From Candidatus Pelagibacterales bacterium (GTDB lineage: Bacteria > Pseudomonadota > Alphaproteobacteria > TMED109): a DNA stretch of 35,010 nucleotides. The position numbers were made by a program, and so were the translations under genes. The stretch spans positions 1 to 35,010 of the forward strand of contig PCCU01000043.1 in NCBI GenBank assembly GCA_002732015.1. Reading direction: 5' to 3'. Positions 15,889 to 23,811 of this stretch are shown piece after piece. Each line of letters starts with the position of its first letter. The stretch's first letter is position 1. The notes below the pieces were generated by a model. It saw only the letters and a program-made list of their open reading frames with translations, was not told the origin of the DNA and ran no database searches.

Positions 15889-16968
15889 CTAATTATCTAA
15901 GTAGCCTAAAGATTTCCAAGTTTTGTAATTTTCTCTAAATGTTTGAAGAGAATTCCACGCTGCTTTAAAATCTTCATCTTTAGCACTTTCTTCCTCTACA
16001 ACTTCAAGCCAAGCTTTTTTTAATGTATCTAGAATTTCATCATTCCACTTATGAATTTTTACTCCCTTATTTTCTAATGATGCTAATGCTTCTATTTGTA
16101 TTGCCTCTCCTTCTGCTACTCCATGTCTCATATTATCTCCACACACACTTTCTATTTGTGCCTGTTGCATTTCAGAAAGATTATTCCATTTATCCATATT
16201 TACCATTAATTCAAATAAAGTCGATTGTTGATGCCAGCCAGGAAAATAATAATGCTTTGCTACCTGATAAAATCCAAGATTTAGATCAACTGCAGGCATT
16301 GAAAATTCTGTAGCATCGATAGTCCCTAATTCCAAAGCCGGGAAGATATCACCGCCAGCAATCAATTGTGTAGAAACTCCAATCTTTTCCATTACTTTAG
16401 CCCCAAGACCAAAAAAACGCATTTTCATTCCTTTCATATCTTCTAAAGATTTAATTTCTTTTCTAAACCAACCTGATGCCTCGGGTGCTATAACTCCACA
16501 AAAAATACCTTTGATATTATGCTTCTCATAAATTCTTTCAAATAATTCTTTCCCTCCTCCAAAGTATAACCAAGCCATATATTCACTAGCAGAAGGACCA
16601 AATGGAACGGCAGCGAATAATGGCAATGCAGGAACTTTTCCTGCCCAATATCCAGGAGTAGACCAGCCTGCGTCCACCGAACCTGATGAAACAGCATCAA
16701 ATACTTCTAATGCTGGAACTAACGCTCCAGGCTCAAAAAACTTAATTTGTATATTTTTACCTGATACCTTAGATATTTGATTTTGAAACCTTATTCCCAT
16801 TGTTCCTAATTGGGTTAAAGAACCGGGAAAAGTACTGGCCATTTTCCATCTCACCTTTTTACCTATCTCTTCTGATTGGCTTCCATCTAAAGATTTATTT
16901 TCCTTATCAGAACATGATATTAAAATTAACGACAATAAAAATATAAGAATTTTTGATAGCTTTAACAC
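15889..16968 (-). CDS. TRAP-type solute-binding lipoprotein (DctP/TakP-like)
   Basis: A 359-residue DctP-family binding protein with a lipoprotein signal (lipobox LISC, lipidated Cys19). It is therefore membrane-anchored in the periplasm rather than soluble like most DctP proteins. RWKMASTFPGSLTQLG (about 40-55), PALEVFDAVSSGSVDAGW and GWFRKEIKSLEDMKGMKMRF, whose Arg usually binds the substrate carboxylate, resemble 2-oxoacid binders of the TakP group. YYFPGWHQQSTLFELMVN is also TakP-like. No DctQ or DctM gene is adjacent; a DASS permease follows instead. The start is GTG at 16968, with a G-rich ribosome-binding site just upstream. trmL is upstream on the same strand. Confidence 0.93.
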   Translation of the reverse strand: MLKLSKILIFLLSLILISCSDKENKSLDGSQSEEIGKKVRWKMASTFPGSLTQLGTMGIRFQNQISKVSGKNIQIKFFEPGALVPALEVFDAVSSGSVDAGWSTPGYWAGKVPALPLFAAVPFGPSASEYMAWLYFGGGKELFERIYEKHNIKGIFCGVIAPEASGWFRKEIKSLEDMKGMKMRFFGLGAKVMEKIGVSTQLIAGGDIFPALELGTIDATEFSMPAVDLNLGFYQVAKHYYFPGWHQQSTLFELMVNMDKWNNLSEMQQAQIESVCGDNMRHGVAEGEAIQIEALASLENKGVKIHKWNDEILDTLKKAWLEVVEEESAKDEDFKAAWNSLQTFRENYKTWKSLGYLDN

Positions 16969-17008
16969 TTCTCCCCCCTTTTCATATAAAATTAAATATT
17001 ATATTATA

Positions 17009-17473
17009 TTAAAGACCTTCGCCACTAAAATTTAAACTTTTCCAAGCTTCATAAGCTATTATAGAAGCTGCATTACTTAGGTTTAAGCTTCTGCTATTAT
17101 TTAGCATTGGTATTCTAAAAGTTTTATTTTTGTATTTCTCAATAAAGATCTTTGGCAAACCATCAATCTCTGAACCGAAAATAATTATTGAATTATTTGT
17201 AAATTTTGCATCAGTATATTTATTCTTACCAAATTTAGTTATGATTAATAAATCTTTAATATTTATTTTTTTAATATACAGTTCTAAGTCATCGAAAATT
17301 AAAGGTTTCGTATTAGAAAAATAATCTAACTTTGCTCTCCTTAAACTCTTATTATCTAAATTAAAACCTAATGGTTTTATTAAATGTAATTTAAAACCAG
17401 TATTACTGCATAACCTCATAATATTTCCTGTATTTGGTGGAATTTGAGGTTTATAAAGTACTAACGTAACCAT
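17009..17473 (-). CDS. trmL: tRNA (cytidine(34)-2'-O)-methyltransferase TrmL
   Basis: A 154-residue SPOUT-class methyltransferase that modifies the wobble ribose of certain tRNA-Leu. LYKPQIPPNTGNIMRLC at the N-terminus, the IIFGSEIDGLP segment and the C-terminal RIPM.NNSRSLNLSNAASIIAYEAW match TrmL, including the knot region that binds S-adenosylmethionine. Length is normal. It precedes the binding-protein gene by 40 bases on the same strand and diverges from the cyclase gene across 60 bases. Confidence 0.93.
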   Translation of the reverse strand: MVTLVLYKPQIPPNTGNIMRLCSNTGFKLHLIKPLGFNLDNKSLRRAKLDYFSNTKPLIFDDLELYIKKINIKDLLIITKFGKNKYTDAKFTNNSIIIFGSEIDGLPKIFIEKYKNKTFRIPMLNNSRSLNLSNAASIIAYEAWKSLNFSGEGL

Positions 17474-17533
17474 TTATTTAAATATATAAATAAAATTACT
17501 TTTAATAAAAATATTTTTAAGTAATATTGAATT

Positions 17534-18685
17534 ATGCCAATCATAAAAGATAATAAAAATTTATTTACCCTAGATAAGAATGATAGAGGAGCACAAAGAA
17601 AAATGGCAGCAATATTTGCTGCAGATGTTGTTGGATATAGTAAATTGATGGCACAAAATGAAAAATTAACTTTATTTAGGCTCAAAGAAACAAGAAAAAC
17701 TACTGACCCCATTATTCAACAGCTAGGAGGAAGAATTTTTTCTACAGCTGGTGATTCGATAATGGCAGAGTTTGCTAGTCCCGTTGACGCAGTTGAGGCA
17801 GCTATAGAGATACAAAATAAAATAACTAAAACATCCTCTGAAATCAACGACGGTATTATCATTGAATTTAGAATAGGTATTAATTTAGGTGATATAATGG
17901 TTCAAGATAATAACTTATACGGAGATAATGTTAATATCGCAGCTAGGTTAGAAGCCATATCTAAGCCAGGGGAAATATGTATTTCTGAGAAAGTTTATCA
18001 AGAAATTAAAAATAAAGTTGATATAAGTTTCAATTTTGGTGGAACTAAAAAACTAAAAAATATAAGTGAAAAAATAAATGTTTATTCATCAAATCTAACT
18101 ATCGTCGATAGTAGTAATTTAAAAAAAGGCTTGTTTAAAAAAAAGTTATTAATTAGTTCTTCATTATTAATTTTTTTAGTTATTTTAGCTTTTTTATCAT
18201 ATAAACATTTTTTCTCTGAAAAAATAAATTACAATCAAAGAACAGTTAGCACTTTGGATGATTTTAAAGCCTCAGAAGAAACTAAACCTGATGGGTCATT
18301 GGCTGAAGATAACGTGCTAAAGCTCTCTGTAATGAACTTTAAAAATCAGTCTAACATTTTTACTGAAGGCAACCTAAACTCACTGATGGACATCATAAAC
18401 TCAACACTTACAGAAAAAGATATATTAGCAACAGTAAATTCTCCTGAGGGCTCTGAAAACCTAAACCCTCCTGAAGTTATGTTAATAGCCACAGAAGCTA
18501 ATTCAGCATTTGTAATTAATGGATTAGTCTTTTCTGAAGGTCAAAAAAACTTTTTAACAATAAAAATATACGAGGCAAAAAGAGGTTCAATGATAGCTAG
18601 CAAAAAAATAAACTTAGATGTCTCTGATAATTATAATGAAGTCACAAAGTTCTTTAAATTATTCAAAAAGGATATAATAAAATAA
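17534..18685 (+). CDS. Class III adenylate/guanylate cyclase with C-terminal periplasmic domain
   Basis: A 383-residue protein. A class III nucleotidyl cyclase domain (about 22-186) precedes one membrane segment (about 204-224) and a C-terminal domain (about 250-380) of TolB/FlgO-like flavour ([15 protein letters not shown]...FVINGLVF). Metal-binding Asp31 (FAADVVGYS) and Asp74 (STAGDS) are kept, as are the transition-state residues Asn134 and Arg138 in NVNIAARLE. The substrate-selecting positions are Ser70 and Asn127 rather than the Lys/Asp pair of ATP-specific cyclases, so nucleotide specificity is open. The N-terminal cytoplasmic cyclase plus periplasmic tail suggests an envelope signal converted to a cyclic nucleotide. 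Its neighbours give no target. Confidence 0.88.
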   Translation: MPIIKDNKNLFTLDKNDRGAQRKMAAIFAADVVGYSKLMAQNEKLTLFRLKETRKTTDPIIQQLGGRIFSTAGDSIMAEFASPVDAVEAAIEIQNKITKTSSEINDGIIIEFRIGINLGDIMVQDNNLYGDNVNIAARLEAISKPGEICISEKVYQEIKNKVDISFNFGGTKKLKNISEKINVYSSNLTIVDSSNLKKGLFKKKLLISSSLLIFLVILAFLSYKHFFSEKINYNQRTVSTLDDFKASEETKPDGSLAEDNVLKLSVMNFKNQSNIFTEGNLNSLMDIINSTLTEKDILATVNSPEGSENLNPPEVMLIATEANSAFVINGLVFSEGQKNFLTIKIYEAKRGSMIASKKINLDVSDNYNEVTKFFKLFKKDIIK

Positions 18686-18694
18686 ATTTTTTTG

Positions 18695-18784
18695 TGGCGG
18701 AGAGAGAGGGATTCGAACCCTCGATACGATTTCTCGCATACACGCGTTCCAGGCGTGCGCCTTCAACCACTCGGCCACCTCTCC
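18695..18784 (-). tRNA. tRNA-Ser (anticodon GGA)
   Basis: On the minus strand a 90-nt tRNA with encoded CCA (18697-18695). The acceptor stem GGAGAGG pairs with the 3' side, including one G-U pair, and the discriminator base is G as usual for tRNA-Ser. The anticodon arm contains GCCTGGAACGC, with anticodon GGA reading UCC/UCU. A long variable arm precedes the T arm GGGTTCGAATCCC. It stands alone between two plus-strand genes. An integration site is not indicated, since the flanks are ordinary genes. Confidence 0.97.
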
Positions 18785-18818
18785 TTTTAATTAAAAAAAA
18801 ATAATATATAATTTTTAT

Positions 18819-19106
18819 ATGTCTATAAAAGTAAAATTGCAAATTTATTTAATATTTTTAGCTTCTTTATTAATGCTTCTAAGCGTCGTTATACAAGATT
18901 TATCTTTGGGAAAAATATGGTTTTATTTGAATTCTAATAGTTTAGTAGGAATTCAATCATTTGCTGAAGAAATATCTGAGTCTTATAGATATGGGAGTTT
19001 TTTTTATGAACTAATAATTATGTTATTAAATGCAAACTTATTTTTTTTCAGTGGGATTTTTAGCATCATGATATCTTTAAGTTTGTTTATGTTCTTAGAC
19101 TCTTAA
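18819..19106 (+). CDS. Small hypothetical membrane protein
   Basis: A 95-residue protein with two strongly hydrophobic segments (about residues 7-27 and 62-92) separated by a polar loop of about 35 residues. I do not recognise a family. It starts with ATG 34 bases beyond the tRNA-Ser gene, and its 3' end overlaps the convergent pheT gene by 12 bases. The amino acid composition is plausible for a real membrane protein. In such AT-rich DNA, hydrophobic open frames also arise by chance, so confidence is moderate. Confidence 0.5.
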   Translation: MSIKVKLQIYLIFLASLLMLLSVVIQDLSLGKIWFYLNSNSLVGIQSFAEEISESYRYGSFFYELIIMLLNANLFFFSGIFSIMISLSLFMFLDS

Positions 19107-21482
19107 TTCACCATTAACTTCTTTTTTTACTTTCAAAATAATATTGTGCATTATTTCATTAATTTCTTTAGCATTAAAAACTTTATCTTTCTGCAAAATT
19201 TCTACTTCTACTCCAACAGAAAACCTTTTATCATTATTTTCTATATTATTATATATATCAAATACCAACACTTCTCCAATAATATCATTGCTGGATTTAA
19301 TAGAATTTATTAAATCGCCTACTTTTACATTGTTAGGCAAAATAAAAGAGAAATCTTTTTTTAAGTTCAGAAATGGCGATGGGTTAAATTCTTTAGATTT
19401 TACTTTACTAGAAAAGTTCTTTAATAATGACTCAATTTCTAAAGTTCCTAAAACTGTTTGTTGTTTAATCTGAAACTTTTTCATTAGTTTAGGATGTAAT
19501 TCTCCTAAGCTTCCTATTTGTTCATTATTGATAATAATATCAGCCGATTTCCCAGGATGATAGTATTCACTTTTACTTCTTATGAAATCAATTTCTAGTT
19601 GTAATGAAAATATTTTGATAAGATCTAATATAATTGCCTTCATGTCAAAAAAATCATAAAATCTTCTATTGTAATACCAGTTTTTTTTTGTCTGATAACC
19701 GCTAAGAACTAATCCTATAAATTTTTCTTGTTTAGAATAATCAATTCCTCTAAAAATATCACCTATCTCAAACATAGCGAAAGCATCAAAACCTTTTGCA
19801 TAGTTTCTTGAAATAGAGTCCAATAAATTTGGATATAACGAGTTTCTCATTACACTTAATTCATTAGATATAGGATTAACTAAACGTAGGTCCTCTTTAT
19901 AGTCTGTATCAGGTATAATTTTTTTTGGAGAAATAAAAGTAAAAGATTTTATTTCGTCTAAACCAAGGTGTGCCAACTTTTCTCTCAAGTCTATCTCTAT
20001 ATTTTTAGAAAAAGGCATACTTTCCTTTGACATAAAGTCATTATTTAAAGAATTTTCATAGGGTATGTTGTCATAACCATCTAACCTCACAACTTCTTCC
20101 ACTATATCATTGGCATGAAATATATCATGCCTCCATGTTGGAGCTGTAATGGAAAAAAAAGATTTTTCTTTTTTTATCTCAAACCCTAATCTTTCTAAAT
20201 AATTAATTTGTAAATCAGTACTGATACTATATCCTGTAATAGTTTTAAAGGTATCTGTTTTATAATTGATTGAATGATTTTTTTCTAGAGAGTTTCCTGC
20301 AGAAATTGCTTGGCTATAACTGCCATGACAGAAATTTATTATCATTTCAGTAGCATAACTCAAGCCCTCTAACAAACCATTCTTATCAACACCTCTTTCA
20401 AATCTATATCTAGCATCAGTAATTATATTATGTCGTCTTCCGGTTTTTGAAATTAAATCTGGATCAAAATAGGCAACTTCAAGAAATACTTTTTTTGTAT
20501 TAGAATCAACACAACTATTTGCACTACCCATCACACCTGCTAGACTCACTATTTTTTTATCATCTGCTATAACAAGATCTTTGTCTGTTAAATTATAAGT
20601 TTTATTGTCTAACCCTATAAAGCTCTCTTCATTATTTGCTCTTCTTACTTTAAGATTTCCTTCAATTTTATCTAAATCAAAAACATGAAGCGGGCGTCCT
20701 AAATCAAATAATATATAATTTGTAATATCTACTAGCATAGAATTTGGATTAATACCTATTTGAATTAGTTTGTTTACAAAATTTACAGGACTCTTAGGGT
20801 TTTTTTCTATTTTAAACTCTCTACCGATAATCAAAGGACAATCTTTTTTATTTGATAAACTAGAAAGGTCCCAAACCATCTCACTTTTAAAACTATCTTT
20901 CTCATGAAAAACTTCTTTTTTTATTAATTGTTTTGATAATTTAGCTGCTAATTCTCTGGCAATACCTTTGACAGATGCGCAATCGCCTCTGTTGGGAGTA
21001 AGTCCTATTTCAAAGATATAATCTTTTTCAAAGTAACTACCATAACTTTTTCCAACTTCAAAGGTATCTCCTAAATCAATTATTCCTGCTGAGTTTTCAG
21101 ACAAGCAAAGCTCTTCCTCAGAGCAAAGCATTCCATCGCCTTCAACTCCTCTTATGCTTTTTTTCTCTAATTTAAACATTTTTCCTGGAATAAAAGTTCC
21201 ATTTGGAGCAAATACTGTTTTCATTCCTTCATATAAATTTCCTGCTCCACATACTACGTTGTAATTTTCTTTGCCCGATGTAACCTCACATAAACTTAAT
21301 CTATCTGCATTAGGATGCTTCTTAATGCTTTTTAACTCACAAACTAACATATCCATTAGGCTAGGGTTAATAGGTTGAAAATTTTCTACCTCTAATCCAA
21401 GGTCTGTTAAAATTTTGGCAATTTCAGCAGGATTATTATTAAGTTTGATATGTTCTTTTAGCCACGAAAGAGTAAACTTCAT
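19095..21482 (-). CDS. pheT: Phenylalanine--tRNA ligase beta subunit
   Basis: A 795-residue PheRS beta chain that pairs with PheS as (alpha-beta)2 to charge tRNA-Phe. Domains in order: B1 and tRNA-binding OB domain (about 40-150), B5 and B3/B4 editing region (about 210-400), catalytic-like B6/B7, and a C-terminal ferredoxin-like anticodon-binding domain (about 700-795). SMLVDITNYILFDLGRPLHVF and TDARYRFERGVD are standard. A segment usually close to AGVMGGExSG reads AGVMGSANSC, so the editing pocket may be altered. The ATG overlaps the pheS stop (ATGA), showing translational coupling. Confidence 0.97.
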   Translation of the reverse strand: MKFTLSWLKEHIKLNNNPAEIAKILTDLGLEVENFQPINPSLMDMLVCELKSIKKHPNADRLSLCEVTSGKENYNVVCGAGNLYEGMKTVFAPNGTFIPGKMFKLEKKSIRGVEGDGMLCSEEELCLSENSAGIIDLGDTFEVGKSYGSYFEKDYIFEIGLTPNRGDCASVKGIARELAAKLSKQLIKKEVFHEKDSFKSEMVWDLSSLSNKKDCPLIIGREFKIEKNPKSPVNFVNKLIQIGINPNSMLVDITNYILFDLGRPLHVFDLDKIEGNLKVRRANNEESFIGLDNKTYNLTDKDLVIADDKKIVSLAGVMGSANSCVDSNTKKVFLEVAYFDPDLISKTGRRHNIITDARYRFERGVDKNGLLEGLSYATEMIINFCHGSYSQAISAGNSLEKNHSINYKTDTFKTITGYSISTDLQINYLERLGFEIKKEKSFFSITAPTWRHDIFHANDIVEEVVRLDGYDNIPYENSLNNDFMSKESMPFSKNIEIDLREKLAHLGLDEIKSFTFISPKKIIPDTDYKEDLRLVNPISNELSVMRNSLYPNLLDSISRNYAKGFDAFAMFEIGDIFRGIDYSKQEKFIGLVLSGYQTKKNWYYNRRFYDFFDMKAIILDLIKIFSLQLEIDFIRSKSEYYHPGKSADIIINNEQIGSLGELHPKLMKKFQIKQQTVLGTLEIESLLKNFSSKVKSKEFNPSPFLNLKKDFSFILPNNVKVGDLINSIKSSNDIIGEVLVFDIYNNIENNDKRFSVGVEVEILQKDKVFNAKEINEIMHNIILKVKKEVNGELRV

Positions 21483-22552
21483 CTTAATCCTCTAATAATA
21501 TTTGGAAATCCATTGGGGTTGAAGCTATAATTTTTTAACCACTTTAAATCATTTTCATAAAACATTCTTAAATCATTTATACCATATTTTAACATAGCAA
21601 ATCTTTCTACTCCTAAACCAAAAGCAAATCCTCTGTATTTTTCAGCATCTATACCACAGTTTTCTAATACTTTTACATTAACCATCCCACAACCTAATAC
21701 TTCTAACCATTCTTCATCTTTACCTATTTCTAAAGTGTTATTTTTTTTAGAGCACCCTATGTCAACCTCTGCTGATGGTTCCGTAAATGGAAAATAAGAT
21801 GGTCTAAACCTAACCGGAATATTTTCAATCTGAAAGAATTTTTCTAGTAGTATCTTTATTACACTTTTAAGTTGCGCCATATTTGCATTTTTATCTACTA
21901 GTAATCCCTCAACTTGATGAAACATAGGCGAGTGAGTAGCATCATCATCACACCTGTATGTAGCTCCTGGAGCAATAATTTTAATCGGTAATTTCTTTTG
22001 TGACATTACTCTAATCTGTACAGGAGATGTATGGGTTCTTAGTAGCATATTCTTTTTATTTAAATAAAAAGTATCATGGTCTTGTCTTGCAGGATGATTT
22101 TCTGAAATATTTAAAGCAGTGAAATTATTATATTCATCTTCAATGTGAGGACCTTCTTTTACTTCAAAACCCATACTTGCTAATATACTGGTTATTTCAT
22201 CTAGTGTTTTGGTAATTGGATGGATACTTCCACTTTTTACAGGCCTTACAGGTAAAGAAATATCAATTTTTTCATTTATTAGCTTAGAGTTTAGCTCTAT
22301 ATCAAGAATTTCTTGTCTTTTATTTAAAAAATGATCCTCTATTTCTTTTTTAATTATATTTAAAGTTTTTCCAGCATTTGCTTTTTCACTTTTACTCAAT
22401 TCTTTTAGTGATTTTAATAAAATTGTAAATTTTCCGTTTTTTCCAATATAGTAAATTTTTAATTCATCTAACTTTTCTAATGGTAAATCAACAGCAAGAT
22501 CTTTAAAAACTAAAGATTTTAGTTCCTCTCCTTTTTTAATGATTTCTTCGAT
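21479..22552 (-). CDS. pheS: Phenylalanine--tRNA ligase alpha subunit, probable AUC start
   Basis: A 357-residue PheS, the catalytic class II subunit. Landmarks include HPITKTLDEI, SENHPARQDHDTFY, RTHTSPVQIRVM, FHQVEGLLVD, FPFTEPSAEVDI and GFAFGLGVERFAML. The N-terminal coiled-coil-type region ELKSLVFKDLAVDLP followed by IYYIGKNGKFTILLKSL is conserved in PheS. It lies upstream of the first ATG/GTG/TTG codon in this frame (TTG at 22399), and an in-frame TAA sits at 22555-22553. The only sensible start is ATC at 22552, preceded by GAGGTG (22563-22558) at 5-nt spacing. A GTG start at 22560 followed by -1 slippage at A-AAA-AAG is the alternative. The rest of the gene is normal. It overlaps pheT by 4 bases and follows rplT by 23. 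Confidence 0.93.
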   Translation of the reverse strand: MEEIIKKGEELKSLVFKDLAVDLPLEKLDELKIYYIGKNGKFTILLKSLKELSKSEKANAGKTLNIIKKEIEDHFLNKRQEILDIELNSKLINEKIDISLPVRPVKSGSIHPITKTLDEITSILASMGFEVKEGPHIEDEYNNFTALNISENHPARQDHDTFYLNKKNMLLRTHTSPVQIRVMSQKKLPIKIIAPGATYRCDDDATHSPMFHQVEGLLVDKNANMAQLKSVIKILLEKFFQIENIPVRFRPSYFPFTEPSAEVDIGCSKKNNTLEIGKDEEWLEVLGCGMVNVKVLENCGIDAEKYRGFAFGLGVERFAMLKYGINDLRMFYENDLKWLKNYSFNPNGFPNIIRGLR

Positions 22553-22563
22553 TTAAGCACCTC
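22550..22563 (-). promoter_or_regulatory. Ribosome-binding site that fixes the pheS ATC start
   Basis: GAGGTG (22563-22558) lies 5 nt before ATC (22552-22550). A TAA in the pheS frame immediately precedes this ATC, so translation in this frame cannot begin further upstream. The GTG inside the site opens only a 13-codon frame before a stop. Confidence 0.6.
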
Positions 22564-22575
22564 GAAATGTTAAAG

Positions 22576-22923
22576 TTAATTCTTTATTTTTTCCATTATG
22601 GCTTTAAATGCAGCAGGATCTTCATAAGCTATATTAGCTAAAACTTTCCTATCTAGTTGAAGGTTTTTTTTGTTAAGCTTTGAAATAAATACAGAATACT
22701 TCATGCCAAGCGCTCTACATGCTGCATTTATTCTGATAATCCAAAGTTTTCTGAGTTCTCTTTTTTTATTTTTTCTGTCTCTGTAGGCATATTGTCTATT
22801 TTTTTCAACCCTTTGCATAGCAGCTCTAAATGTATTTTTTTGTCTTCCTCTAGAACCTTTAGCTGCAGACAGTACTTTTTTATGTCTTGCGTGTTTAGTT
22901 ACACCTCGTTTTACTCTGGCCAT
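22576..22923 (-). CDS. rplT: 50S ribosomal protein L20
   Basis: A 115-residue bL20 of normal length. [50 protein letters not shown] and [14 protein letters not shown] are hallmark blocks. It is an early 23S rRNA-binding assembly protein, and in E. coli it represses its own operon. It follows rpmI after 14 bases and precedes pheS in the classical infC-rpmI-rplT-pheST order. Confidence 0.98.
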   Translation of the reverse strand: MARVKRGVTKHARHKKVLSAAKGSRGRQKNTFRAAMQRVEKNRQYAYRDRKNKKRELRKLWIIRINAACRALGMKYSVFISKLNKKNLQLDRKVLANIAYEDPAAFKAIMEKIKN

Positions 22924-22937
22924 TTAATCCTACTTAA

Positions 22938-23135
22938 TTATGTTCTTAAAAAATTTCTTTTTATAATTTTCTCATCAGACTTTGCAAGTATAGTAGTTCC
23001 CCTAGCATTTCTAATAAATTTATTTGTTCTTTTAATCATACCATGTCTTTTTCCTGCTTGATTCATTTTAACCTTACCAGACCCGGTAAAAGAAAATCTT
23101 TTTTTTGCACCACTTTTGTTTTTAATTTTTGGCAT
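22938..23135 (-). CDS. rpmI: 50S ribosomal protein L35
   Basis: A 65-residue bL35. [37 protein letters not shown] and the C-terminal KRNFLRT are typical. It is highly basic and of standard length. It lies between infC and rplT in the translation operon. Confidence 0.97.
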   Translation of the reverse strand: MPKIKNKSGAKKRFSFTGSGKVKMNQAGKRHGMIKRTNKFIRNARGTTILAKSDEKIIKRNFLRT

Positions 23136-23211
23136 ATCTATATTTTAAAATTACTAAATATATTTCTATTTACTTTTCTAATCAAGTTTTATTTGCATTT
23201 TAAAAGAACTT

Positions 23212-23748
23212 TTATTTTTTTTCTTCTGGAGTTAATATCATAACCGCTTGTCTTCCCTCTAGTTTAGGATCTAACTCAACCTTTGAAATATTCTTTGTTT
23301 CATCCTTAATTCGCTCCAACACCTTAATACCTAATTCCCTATGAGCCATCTCTCTTCCCCTATATCTAAGTGAAATTTTAACTTTATCCCCTGCACCTAA
23401 GAACTTTTTTATGCTTTTAATTTTTATGTTAAAATCATTTAAGTCAATATTTGGTCTAAACTTTAGTTCTTTTATATCTATAACTTTTTGCTTTTTTTTT
23501 GCTTTTGCAGCTTTTTTTTGGGCTTCAAATTTAAATTTTCCATGATCTAGTATTTTACAAACAGGAGGCTTTGCGTTTGGAGAAACTTCAACTAAGTCCA
23601 ATCCTATGTCTTCTGCCATATCTAGAGCTTTCTGTAGCTTAACAACACCAATCATCTTACCTTTGTTATCAATTAACCTTACTGGATCTATAAAAATTTC
23701 TTTGTTTATGCGCGGACCCGCATTGGTTGGAGAATTATTTCTTACTAT
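23212..23748 (-). CDS. infC: Translation initiation factor IF-3, non-canonical start
   Basis: IF-3 of about 178 residues. It binds the 30S subunit and checks start codons. The C-domain (IDIKELKFRPNIDLNDF, RYRGREMAHRELG) and N-domain (GPRINKEI, VRLID, GLDLVEVSPNAKPPVCKI) are both complete. The first ATG (23655) would remove the conserved GPRINKEI...VRLID region. Upstream of it the frame stays open to a TAG at 23763-23761 with no ATG, GTG or TTG. The best start is ATA at 23748, 7 nt after AGAAAGG (23762-23756), giving MVRNNSPTNAGPRINKEI; ATT at 23754 is the alternative. E. coli infC uses AUU for autoregulation, so this is probably the same logic. First gene of infC-rpmI-rplT-pheS-pheT. Confidence 0.94.
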   Translation of the reverse strand: MVRNNSPTNAGPRINKEIFIDPVRLIDNKGKMIGVVKLQKALDMAEDIGLDLVEVSPNAKPPVCKILDHGKFKFEAQKKAAKAKKKQKVIDIKELKFRPNIDLNDFNIKIKSIKKFLGAGDKVKISLRYRGREMAHRELGIKVLERIKDETKNISKVELDPKLEGRQAVMILTPEEKK

Positions 23749-23762
23749 AACAATACCTTTCT
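23746..23762 (-). promoter_or_regulatory. infC ribosome-binding site with AUA/AUU initiation region
   Basis: AGAAAGG (23762-23756) precedes ATT (23754) by 1 nt and ATA (23748) by 7 nt, both in the IF-3 frame. Spacing favours ATA. Weak start codons of this type are rejected by IF-3 itself, which gives negative feedback in E. coli. Confidence 0.55.
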
Positions 23763-23811
23763 ATAATAAATCTACTTATAACCAAAATTAATTAATAATA
23801 CTATCTTTTTT

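Noticed and set aside
16023-16313. Open frame of 96 codons on the plus strand inside the binding-protein gene
   Set aside because: It is antisense to a strongly conserved DctP-family gene and has no recognisable features; a shadow.
18695-19106. tRNA-Ser as an integration site for a mobile element
   Set aside because: No integrase, no direct repeat of the tRNA 3' end and only housekeeping genes on both sides.
21479-22399. A shorter pheS beginning at TTG 22399 (306 residues)
   Set aside because: It would delete the conserved N-terminal region (YYIGKNGKFTILLKSL) that is clearly coding upstream in the same frame.
23212-23655. A shorter infC beginning at ATG 23655 (147 residues)
   Set aside because: It removes the conserved GPRINKEI...VRLID part of the IF-3 N-domain, which is in frame upstream.
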